Assembly (NCBI GenBank): GCA_016874895.1
Contig: VGSX01000037.1
Span: forward strand, 1-18,703
Direction: 5' to 3'
DNA length: 18,703 nt
DNA from: Deltaproteobacteria bacterium
Lineage (GTDB): Bacteria > Desulfobacterota > Desulfobaccia > Desulfobaccales > Desulfobaccaceae
Under the pieces are notes generated by a model. It saw nothing but the letters and a program-made list of their open reading frames with translations, was not told the origin of the DNA and ran no database searches. This document shows, piece after piece, positions 9,101 to 15,689 of the stretch (the stretch's first letter is position 1; every line of letters starts with the position of its first letter). The translations under genes and the position numbers were made by a program.

Positions 9101-11270
9101 CCGCAATGTACCCCCCACCCCTGCAAACTATGCCCAACGGAGCGGGCGGGCAGGGCGAGGGGGAAAGCCGGCCCTGGTACTCGCGTTCAGCAGCTATGGC
9201 AATGCCCACGATCAGTACTTCTTTCGGCACAAAACTCGAATGATAGCCGGTTCAGTGGCCCCACCCAGGATGGACCTGGGCAGCAAGGACCTGGTGGAAG
9301 CCCACCTCCATTCGGTCTGGCTGGCAATGGCCGGATTGAATATGGGAAGTTCCATGGTCGATCTCCTTGACCTTAATTCCCCGAACTATCCTTTATTGCC
9401 CGAGAAAGCAGCCGCACTGAACTTATCGGAACCTCGCCAGCAGGAGGTGATAGCCGCGTTCCAGGCAATCGTGGCTTTGGTAGGAGAACCGATTACTAAA
9501 GCAACCTGGTTTAGCCCACAGTGGCTGGTGGACACGGTTCGAGTCGCACCTGAAGGTTTTAATAGGTCCCTGGATCGCTGGCGGGAGTTGTATAAAGCAG
9601 CAGTGGAACAGCGGGATGCGGCCAGGCGCAAGATCGACAATCCCCGTTTGGGGAGAAGGGAACGGGAAGAAGCCGAAAGGCAACAACAGGAGGCTCTCCG
9701 GGAAATCGATTTACTTTTAAACCGCGGCGAGCAGGTTACCGAAACAGACTTTTATCCTTACCGCTATTTGGCAACGGAAGGGTTCCTCCCCGGATATAAC
9801 TTCCCCCGACTACCGTTAAGGGCTTTGGTGTGGACCGGCGTGCGGACTGAAACTATTGACCGACCTCGCTTCCTGGGTTTGGCAGAATTTGGGCCGCAAA
9901 ACGTCATCTACCATGAAGGAAGGAAGCATAGGGTGACGGCTTGCCGGATGCCAGGTGGAGATATTGACCGCCGTGTATGCCGGGCGAAATTGTGCTTGGT
10001 CTGTGGTTATATCCACCCCAGAGACGAAGCTGCGGTTGACCTCTGTCATCATTGCGGCACCCGGATGGACGGCAACAATTCGGAATTTCCCCAGAGACTC
10101 CTTGACCAACCAACGGTGAGAGCCTCCAGGTGGGTCCGCATTACCTCCGAAGAGGAGGAAAGGGCACGAGAAGGTTATCACCTAACCACCCATTTCTGGT
10201 TTTCCCCTGGCACCTCGCCCCAAATGGTCAATGTTCAACCTGAGAACGGGTCAGACCCCATCCTTGAGATGACTTATGTCCCCCAGGCTGAATTGTGGCG
10301 CATTAACCACGGCTGGCGGCGTTCCGAAGAACGTAATGGCTTTAATCTCGATGCGGTAAACGGAAAATGGCTGGGCGGAGAAGTTGAGCAAGAAGAAAAT
10401 GGAGGCGGTTCGGGGGGGAAGATTGTCCTTATTCCTGGCCTGAAACCTTATGTCACGGATAACCGGAACATCTTGCTGTTTCGCCCCTTAACTGAAGAGG
10501 CCGCAGCACTCCCATTCCTCAAAACGCTGGCCTATGCCTTGCAGCGTGGCATTCAAGTTAATTATCAGGTGGAAGAACAGGAAGTGGCCGCGGAACTGAT
10601 TGGTCGGGATGAACACCAACGGATATTGCTCTGGGAAGCCGCGGAAGGGGGTACAGGCGTTTGGGAGCGGATTCTTAGCGAACCCCGGTCGCTGGCGGAA
10701 ATCGCCCGAGAAGCCTTAAGAATTTGCCATTTTAATCCGGATACCGGAGAAGAGGATAAGGAAAGGGAAGAGCCTTGTGGCCCGGCCTGCTATGACTGTT
10801 TGCTCAGCTACTCCAACCAGACGGACCACCGCTTCCTGGACCGATTCTTGGTACGGGATTTTCTGCTGCAACTTGCTAAGGCTAAAGTTCTCCGAGCCGC
10901 AGGCGCCAGGAGTTATGATGAGCAGTATCAATGGCTCCTGGATAACCTGGACCCCGTTTCCAGCTTGGAGCGGGAATTCCTTGACTACCTTTATATTCAA
11001 AAACTTAGGCTTCCTGATTTCGCCCAATTTCGCCCAGACCAGGATGTTCATACGCAGCCGGACTTCTACTATAAGCGGGACCGTATTCCTGGTGTATGCA
11101 TCTTCGTCGATGGCCCGCCGCATGATAATCCCCACCAGGCCCAGCAGGACAAGCAAGTAAGGGAAGCCTTACAGGAGAAGGGTTATAGGGTGGTTGTAAT
11201 TCGGCATGATCAACCCTTTAATGATCAGGTATCTGGACACACTGATATTTTTGGTAATTTAAATGATTAG
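6153..11270 (+). CDS. Large DEAD/DEAH helicase with DUF1998-type region and Vsr/DUF559-like C-terminus (DISARM DrmA/DrmB-like), 1705 aa
   Basis: This superfamily 2 helicase probably moves on DNA using ATP as part of the restriction system with the methylase. Visible motifs are Walker A GTGSGK (105-110), Walker B-like DELH (221-224), SAT (256-258), FTDNRQDAS (from 613) and QRSGRAGR (995-1002). Cysteine pairs at 444/447 with 556/559, and at 1281/1284 with 1298/1301, look like zinc-binding sites. A CGPACYDC motif at 1542-1549 is the DUF1998 signature seen in MrfA/YprA-type helicases and in DISARM proteins. The last 100 residues contain an acidic helix, QPDFYY and IFVDGPPHD (1650-1658), resembling Vsr/DUF559 nuclease folds. 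ATG is preceded by AGGTGA. At 1705 residues it is far longer than MrfA-like helicases. It may combine the jobs of DrmA and DrmB and replace the missing PLD nuclease DrmC; that is inference. Confidence 0.85.
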   Translation: MDIFALRDRVVAEYRDYFESFINILDDRLLDFVKERLADGEMWPDAVLQLNPAYEPGPTLRELAAQGVVTPEPARFFGESLRLYRHQEEALQIARRGEPYIVSTGTGSGKSLTYLIPIFDHIIRNDPDRHSVRAIIVYPMNALINSQLEALERFKKNWPECSVRFARYTGQEKQEDRNAILSDPPHILLTNYVMLEYMLIRPYERTLVRQATRELKYLVMDELHFYRGRQGADVAMLMRRVRQRAGRPDLQFVGTSATLVTEGDREARRGRIAEVGAQLFGTPVPNVVDETLKRVAAVPAPQNQEELRAAVQLAPPEPTLEAVTHHPLAAWVEETFGLQVEDGRLVRRTPIAFSEGLKLLVEKTGLEESLCLERLKAVLDAGNAAQLPSGEPVFAFRLHQFMASGSSVYTTLEPAGDRYLTTAGHYVVPQEEGQEKVLFPLAFCRECGQEYYLASMVSEGATTRLVPRSPLLTVSDEDISGTPGFFSLEDGELWEGQLDDLPENWLEMRKGGVRPKRNYADHVPQPYWVTPDGVLTPELKAGAQAGWFQPRPLMLCLRCRAAYDLREKSDYRKLSTLSQVGRSTATTITSTAAVVAMRQDEAIDPAARKVLSFTDNRQDASLQAGHLNDFTQVILLRGALVRALEQEGALTLDRLGPAIFQALNPQPEDFMKFPVPGGPGFNSAKKAMVDLIDYLVLEDLARAWRIAQPNLEQCGLLRIKYDGLTELAQDESLWADVPVISEVDGAKREAILQAVLDYLRGVLALDAGILEEDHTRSLVNRANEWLREPWTFDKNERLRRGTVAILPQGPPNHRNDTASIRLGFRSAIGRYLRSRHTWGRDADLSGPEVEALILHIVSVLGGHIFSIITRNGVDYGIQIRAGALRWEQGDGKAPGPDPVRAKSLYLRREEHIKREPNRFFEDLYAKEAQWLTGIIGGEHTGQIQIDRRIEREKDFREGKLPALFCSPTMELGVDIADLTVVHLRNVPPTPANYAQRSGRAGRGGKPALVLAFSSYGNAHDQYFFRHKTRMIAGSVAPPRMDLGSKDLVEAHLHSVWLAMAGLNMGSSMVDLLDLNSPNYPLLPEKAAALNLSEPRQQEVIAAFQAIVALVGEPITKATWFSPQWLVDTVRVAPEGFNRSLDRWRELYKAAVEQRDAARRKIDNPRLGRREREEAERQQQEALREIDLLLNRGEQVTETDFYPYRYLATEGFLPGYNFPRLPLRALVWTGVRTETIDRPRFLGLAEFGPQNVIYHEGRKHRVTACRMPGGDIDRRVCRAKLCLVCGYIHPRDEAAVDLCHHCGTRMDGNNSEFPQRLLDQPTVRASRWVRITSEEEERAREGYHLTTHFWFSPGTSPQMVNVQPENGSDPILEMTYVPQAELWRINHGWRRSEERNGFNLDAVNGKWLGGEVEQEENGGGSGGKIVLIPGLKPYVTDNRNILLFRPLTEEAAALPFLKTLAYALQRGIQVNYQVEEQEVAAELIGRDEHQRILLWEAAEGGTGVWERILSEPRSLAEIAREALRICHFNPDTGEEDKEREEPCGPACYDCLLSYSNQTDHRFLDRFLVRDFLLQLAKAKVLRAAGARSYDEQYQWLLDNLDPVSSLEREFLDYLYIQKLRLPDFAQFRPDQDVHTQPDFYYKRDRIPGVCIFVDGPPHDNPHQAQQDKQVREALQEKGYRVVVIRHDQPFNDQVSGHTDIFGNLND

Positions 11271-11325
11271 CCAAACCTGAGCTCATAAAAGTATCAAGGC
11301 TTGTAATTTAATAATTTATCTTAGC

Positions 11326-11342
11326 GCCAATAGTGCCAATAG
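11326..11342 (+). repeat. 8-bp direct repeat GCCAATAG x2, 1 base apart
   Basis: GCCAATAG occurs at 11326-11333 and again at 11335-11342, giving a 9-base period. It could be a small binding site for an activator or simply a slippage duplication. It lies about 80 bases upstream of the GrpE-like gene. Confidence 0.5.
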
Positions 11343-11355
11343 CCGAGTGCTTGGG

Positions 11356-11386
11356 AGATAGGCATTTCAACTTAATTTTCCTATCT
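11356..11386 (+). promoter_or_regulatory. Inverted repeat AGATAGG / CCTATCT
   Basis: Perfect 7-bp arms (11356-11362 and 11380-11386) flank a 17-base AT-rich centre. The 31-base span ends 34 bases before the ATG of the GrpE-like gene. It suits a dimeric regulator's operator better than a terminator, because no T-run follows and the loop is long. Confidence 0.4.
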
Positions 11387-11392
11387 TCAATC

Positions 11393-11403
11393 GGCCTTAG
11401 GCC
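11393..11403 (+). promoter_or_regulatory. 11-base palindrome GGCCTTAGGCC
   Basis: Five-base arms (GGCCT and AGGCC) surround a single central T, 17 bases before the GrpE-like start codon. It could be a compact operator or form a small hairpin just upstream of the ribosome site. Short palindromes also occur by chance, so support is modest. Confidence 0.3.
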
Positions 11404-11420
11404 CAGGCTACGGGTGGATC

Positions 11421-11804
11421 ATGGAAAACCAAACAGAATCAGAATCTTCTTTGCCTAAATCTGGGGTCGAAAGTCTTATTAACATTTGCGTCGAAGGTTG
11501 GCGGTTCGCCCGTGTTTATACCAGGGCCGTCTCGAAGCTCGATGCCTCCCAACAAAGCAAGTATCTGAGTCCTTTAAATTACTTTCTTAAGCAAATCGAG
11601 GATAACCTCAAACTGTTTGGTGTGTCTCTCGTAGCGTTTGAGGGACAGCCCTTTGACCCGAGGCTTCCCATTAAGGCCATTAATCTAAGTGATTTCAACA
11701 ACAATGACCGGCTCATTATTGATGTGATGTTAGAGCCGGTGGTGATGGGAAAAACTGGACTTCTCAGGATGGGCTCAGCCATATTAAAGAGAGTTGATTT
11801 ATGA
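11421..11804 (+). CDS. Short GrpE-like nucleotide-exchange factor, 127 aa
   Basis: This protein probably drives ADP release from the Hsp70 encoded next. Its C-terminal third has the pattern of the GrpE beta domain: G-PFDPRLPIKAINL, then VMLEPVVMGKTGLLRMG followed by a final hydrophobic strand. This parallels GrpE's G-xF-P-HEAV and GY--(G)-RVLRPA-V-V. About 60 mostly helical residues come before it (WRFARVYTRAVSKL, YLSPLNYFLKQIEDNLKLFG). That is much shorter than the long dimerising helix of housekeeping GrpE, which is usually 180-200 residues in all. The Hsp70 start codon overlaps its stop (ATGA), strong support for a functional pair. GGGTGG precedes the ATG by 3 bases. Without a search the GrpE match remains a motif-level call; it could be an unrelated small Hsp70 cofactor. 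Confidence 0.6.
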   Translation: MENQTESESSLPKSGVESLINICVEGWRFARVYTRAVSKLDASQQSKYLSPLNYFLKQIEDNLKLFGVSLVAFEGQPFDPRLPIKAINLSDFNNNDRLIIDVMLEPVVMGKTGLLRMGSAILKRVDL

Positions 11805-14296
11805 CTAAATTCGTAGGAATCGACCTTGGCACAACTAACAGTGTTATCTGCTCTTATGATGGGGAATCATTAACAACTTATAAGAGTCCGGCGCAACAAT
11901 TCGCCACGCCCTCGGCTATTCATATCGACCGGCGCGGCAGCCGCTATTATGGAGCCTACGCTTATGATATGGCGGCACATGATCCAGATAATACGGCAAC
12001 GAATTTCAAGAGGCTCATGGGGTCTTCAACGCCGATTTATTTCCGGAAATTGAGTATCAAGATGACTCCCGAGGAATGCAGCGCCGAGATTTTGAGGGTG
12101 CTTTTCGGCTACCTCCCCGAAGAGGTCCGGAATAACCCAGAGACTGGCACAGTGATCACGGTGCCGGCTGCCTTCAACCAGATGCAAAAGGACTCCACTC
12201 TTTCTGCAGCTGAAATGGCCGGGATCGGGAAGGTGGCCCTGATGCAAGAGCCGGTGGCAACCGTCATGAGCGTGATGCGCTCCCGCCGCTTGGATGGCAT
12301 GTTCCTCGTCTATGATTTGGGGGGAGGCACCTTGGACGTCTCCCTAGCTCAGATCGTAGCAGGGCGAGTCAGCCTGCTGGAGCATGGCGGCAAGGAAATG
12401 TGTGGAGGGCGAGACTTCGATAAGGCCATAGTTGAAGAGATTGTGACACCATGGCTCATGGACAAATTCAAGCTACCTGAAAACGTCACCACCTCTCCCC
12501 GCTATAAACTCCTATTTCGGCTCGCCGAGTTGGCGGCTGAAAAGGCAAAGATCGAGTTGTCCGCAAAAAACGAAGCGAATATCATGGTTTCAGAGGAAAA
12601 GGTCAGGATCACCGATGAAGCCGGAGAAGAAATCTACATCGATGTCCCGATAAACCGCACTCAGTTGGATTCCTTGATTCGACCAAAAGTCCTTGAATCA
12701 GTGGAAGTCACCAAAGAAATTCTTCAAAAAGCCCACCTCAGCACCAATGATATTGAGCGGATCGTCTTCATCGGAGGGCCTACTCAGTATAAGCCACTGC
12801 GAGAGATTGTGTGCTCCGAACTGGGAATCCCCGGGAGCACCGAGGTCGACCCCATGACCGCCGTAGCTGAAGGGGCAGCCCTGTTTGCGGAGTCCATCAA
12901 CTGGGACACAGAATCCCGGGAGCGTAAAAGCACCAGAGGGACGCTCTCTGCCGGTGGTCCATTCCACGTGGTCTTCACCTATCAGGCCCGGACTCCAGAC
13001 GTCAAGTCTTTGGTAGTCATCCAGACACAGGGAAAGGTGGCTGAGGGAAGCAAATTCCAGATTGACAGCCTTGATTCCGGGTGGTCGTCTGGTCGCCAAG
13101 AACTTATGGATGGAGCAACGGTGGCTCTTACCCTTTCACGAAAAGGGGATAATAAGTTCAAAGTTTTCGTTTTCGACCCTGCTGGAGGGCCGATATCCTT
13201 GCCCCAAGACACTCTTGTCATCAGCAGAACTGCTGCAACCGTTGATGCCATTCCTGCTTCGCACTCCATTGGGGTGGCCGCTAAAGACAAAATCGGCGGA
13301 CAAGTGGGCCTTGAATACCTGGTGCGAGCTGGCGACCCCTTGCCTAAAAAAGGCCAGAAAATCTTCCGGTCAGAGGAATCGATCCGGGGTGGAGGTCCAG
13401 GTGCGATTCTTTTTAAGCTTTGGGAAGGGGAAATCGAATCGCCTTACTCTGACAACCGGCTTATAGGTTGCTTCAAGATAACGGGGAAAGATTTCGAGGA
13501 AGGTGTGATACCCGCGGGGGCAAAATTGATCTGCGAATATGAGGTTACAGATGCGGGGAATATTACTATGACCGTCACCGTTCCTGATGTGGGCTGCACC
13601 TTCAACCCTGGCCACAATTTTTACTCTCGTCAGGAAGGACAAATCGACTATACCAACGCCAGCAAGCAAATTGTCTCTGAAGGGGAAAGTGTCTTGCACC
13701 GCCTTGACGAGATAGCCGAAAAAGTGGCCGATGAGAGGCTGGAGATTGCCCGACAGAAGCTTACTGAGGCTTTATCATTAAATTCTGAGGACTCCGATCC
13801 CGAAAGATGCAAGCAGGGCATGGATAATGTCCTTGAATCCAAACGCCTTCTCAGTAAGGTGAGGAAAGACCACCTGAGAGAAATACGCGCCGTTGAACTC
13901 GAAAAGCCTAACCAGTTTTTTCAGGAGTATGTCCGCCAGTACGCCAAACCCACAGAAATCACGGCGTTCGAGAACCTAACCCGAGCCGCCTTGCGGGCTA
14001 TTGAACAAGACTCAGGAGATTTTGAGAACCTCCTGGACCAAATGCGCGAAATTAATTGGCAGATTCTATGGCGCCAAGATTGGTTCGTGGTAGATACCTT
14101 TAAACGACTTACCGAAGAGGAATATCTATTTACCGATAGAGCTCGTTTCGCCCAGTTAGCGCAAGAGGGCCTGCGCGCCCTAAGAACTGATGATTTTGAT
14201 CAACTTAGGCGGATCGTGGGTGCTTTGTATGGCATTCGTATTTCACCGGCAGGGATAGATGATACAATGGAATTGGTTAATATCCTGCGAGGTTAG
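11801..14296 (+). CDS. Divergent Hsp70-family chaperone, 831 aa
   Basis: This is an Hsp70 ATPase chaperone, cytoplasmic by sequence, that differs from housekeeping DnaK. The nucleotide-binding domain is complete: DLGTTNS (8-14), FKRLMG with the catalytic lysine, EPVA, DLGGGTLD (172-179) and IGGPTQYKP (from 324). In the last, Pro-Thr-Gln replaces the usual QTR/STR. After about residue 380 comes an extra beta-rich region of about 100 residues (FHVVFTYQARTPDVKSLVV onward). A DnaK-like substrate-binding sandwich follows (DPLPKKGQKIF, LIGCFKITG, then NITMTVTVPD). A long helical C-terminal part runs from about 620 to 831, with FNPGHNFYSRQEGQIDY at its base. At 831 residues it is about 200 longer than DnaK. 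It overlaps the GrpE-like gene by 4 bases and ends 2 bases before the AAA+ gene, so the three form one operon. It looks catalytically intact. Confidence 0.88.
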   Translation: MTKFVGIDLGTTNSVICSYDGESLTTYKSPAQQFATPSAIHIDRRGSRYYGAYAYDMAAHDPDNTATNFKRLMGSSTPIYFRKLSIKMTPEECSAEILRVLFGYLPEEVRNNPETGTVITVPAAFNQMQKDSTLSAAEMAGIGKVALMQEPVATVMSVMRSRRLDGMFLVYDLGGGTLDVSLAQIVAGRVSLLEHGGKEMCGGRDFDKAIVEEIVTPWLMDKFKLPENVTTSPRYKLLFRLAELAAEKAKIELSAKNEANIMVSEEKVRITDEAGEEIYIDVPINRTQLDSLIRPKVLESVEVTKEILQKAHLSTNDIERIVFIGGPTQYKPLREIVCSELGIPGSTEVDPMTAVAEGAALFAESINWDTESRERKSTRGTLSAGGPFHVVFTYQARTPDVKSLVVIQTQGKVAEGSKFQIDSLDSGWSSGRQELMDGATVALTLSRKGDNKFKVFVFDPAGGPISLPQDTLVISRTAATVDAIPASHSIGVAAKDKIGGQVGLEYLVRAGDPLPKKGQKIFRSEESIRGGGPGAILFKLWEGEIESPYSDNRLIGCFKITGKDFEEGVIPAGAKLICEYEVTDAGNITMTVTVPDVGCTFNPGHNFYSRQEGQIDYTNASKQIVSEGESVLHRLDEIAEKVADERLEIARQKLTEALSLNSEDSDPERCKQGMDNVLESKRLLSKVRKDHLREIRAVELEKPNQFFQEYVRQYAKPTEITAFENLTRAALRAIEQDSGDFENLLDQMREINWQILWRQDWFVVDTFKRLTEEEYLFTDRARFAQLAQEGLRALRTDDFDQLRRIVGALYGIRISPAGIDDTMELVNILRG

Positions 14297-14298
14297 GC

Positions 14299-15681
14299 GT
14301 GGCAAAAGATCCGTGGCTCCCTCTGGGTTTTGAGTTGCAAAGAAATCTAAAGATACGTAGCCTGGAGTATGATGGCACGTATTACCAGATCTATGCACTA
14401 TCAGGCAAAGAAGCGCGAGCCTTGTTGGCCAGAGAAGATTTGCACCGCTTATGGGTCCACCACGGGCTGCTCGATAACATCCTTCTCCTGCCCGTTCTGT
14501 TCGGGTCTGCAAAATTCTTTTATCTGACCAACGATCAGAGAGCCCTGGCGCCAGTTTTTGCCTGCCCTCGCCCTTTTGACCTCAATGAGGCTCTTGCCTT
14601 TGCCACGGCTCTACGTCGCACGAGGGTTTCTGTCAAAGATACGCCGCTGTCCGAAGCCGTCTATTTGGAGAAGTATTCTTTGTTGCTCCCCACCCCCATA
14701 ATGAGCCAAGCCTTGCCGGACGAGGTGGTGCTGGGCCGTTACTTGTCCGGGGGTGTGGAGGTCTCGTGCTTTTCCAAGCGCCGCCTTAAATCCCTTGTTC
14801 CTGGCCTATCGATGGACGCCTTGGAAAGAGTCATCACCGCAGCGGGCTTAGAATCGGTGCCAGACTTGGCCGCAATGCCTGCTATTACTCCCGAGGAGCT
14901 TTTACCCACCAGACCTAAGGCTCGGTTCACCCTGGCTGGCCGGTCGGAGCTGGAATTGTTCTTCCTTGATCACATCATAGACATCGTGGGAAATCCGGAG
15001 CGATACCAGGCCATGGGCATTGATTCTCCCTCTTCTTTCGTACTATATGGACCACCAGGGTGCGGCAAAACCTATGCAGTGGAAAAACTGGCGGAATACC
15101 TGGACTGGCCTGTCTTCACCATCGACTCCGGTAGCGTTGGAAGCATGTATATTCATGAGACCAGCCGGAAAATAGCTGATATCTTCAAGACCGCGATGGA
15201 ACAAAGCCCTGCGGTGATCATCATTGATGAGATGGAAGCTTTTCTTTCGGAGCGCGATGCTGGCGGCCATCATCGGATCGAGGAGGTCGCCGAATTCTTG
15301 AGAAAAATTCCCGAAGCACAGAAGCATGGGGTCTTGATCATCGGGATGACGAATCGCCCCGATCTGATTGATCCGGCCATTCTCCGGAGGGGGAGGTTTG
15401 ACCACCTCATCAAAGTCGAAATGCCCACAACCGAGGAGGTCCTAGCGGTGCTGGCGGGGCTTTTGGAGGGCAAACCACATTCTTCGGAGTTAGGTCTGGA
15501 AGCGTTGGCGGTAAAACTGTCGGGACGACCGCTTTCGGATGTTTCATACTTTGTTCGAGAGGCAGCCCGCCTAACTGCCAAAGGCGCCAAGATGGAAATC
15601 GACGAAGAGTCTGCCAGCGAAGCTCTTTCTGCTGTGCTTGCGCGTAGCCTCGAGGATAAGGCCGTCAAGATCGGTTTTTGA
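14299..15681 (+). CDS. AAA+ ATPase of the FtsH/Cdc48 class, 460 aa
   Basis: This is a single-ring AAA+ ATPase likely to unfold or remodel proteins. The ATPase core lies at about 225-450. It has Walker A GPPGCGKT (251-258), Walker B IIIDEMEAF with D310-E311, sensor-1 N352 in MTNRP, and the classical second region of homology ending RRGRFD, with arginine fingers at about R363 and R366. The C-terminal helical lid carries LSGRPLSDVSYFVREAARL, the sensor-2 region of FtsH/Cdc48 relatives. The N-terminal 200 residues match no family I recognise and may bind the substrate or partners. It has no membrane segment and no HExxH protease motif, so it is not FtsH itself. It starts with GTG, 2 bases after the Hsp70 stop, with GAGG 6 bases upstream. 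An Hsp70 next to a AAA+ ring recalls the DnaK-ClpB disaggregase partnership. Confidence 0.85.
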   Translation: MAKDPWLPLGFELQRNLKIRSLEYDGTYYQIYALSGKEARALLAREDLHRLWVHHGLLDNILLLPVLFGSAKFFYLTNDQRALAPVFACPRPFDLNEALAFATALRRTRVSVKDTPLSEAVYLEKYSLLLPTPIMSQALPDEVVLGRYLSGGVEVSCFSKRRLKSLVPGLSMDALERVITAAGLESVPDLAAMPAITPEELLPTRPKARFTLAGRSELELFFLDHIIDIVGNPERYQAMGIDSPSSFVLYGPPGCGKTYAVEKLAEYLDWPVFTIDSGSVGSMYIHETSRKIADIFKTAMEQSPAVIIIDEMEAFLSERDAGGHHRIEEVAEFLRKIPEAQKHGVLIIGMTNRPDLIDPAILRRGRFDHLIKVEMPTTEEVLAVLAGLLEGKPHSSELGLEALAVKLSGRPLSDVSYFVREAARLTAKGAKMEIDEESASEALSAVLARSLEDKAVKIGF

Positions 15682-15689
15682 GGAAGTGT

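Larger units (their letters stand above)
11271..11420 (+). promoter_or_regulatory. Leader of the chaperone gene cluster, with repeats and palindromes
   Basis: This 150-base gap separates the helicase stop from the first chaperone gene. It begins with an AT-rich stretch (about 11300-11322), suitable for a promoter, although no convincing -35/-10 pair stands out. It then holds three repeat structures, listed separately. A ribosome site (GGGTGG at 11412) lies just before the ATG at 11421. A promoter here is inferred from the gap and from the change in gene content. Confidence 0.4.

Noticed and set aside
14299..15681. Idea that the AAA+ protein is FtsH
   Set aside because: It has the FtsH-type ATPase signature but no membrane segments and no HExxH protease domain; the protein ends after the AAA+ lid.
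15678..15689. TTG start four codons before the J-like protein's ATG
   Set aside because: TTG overlaps the AAA+ stop, but GAGGAAG is well placed for the ATG at 15690 and the extra residues add no homology.
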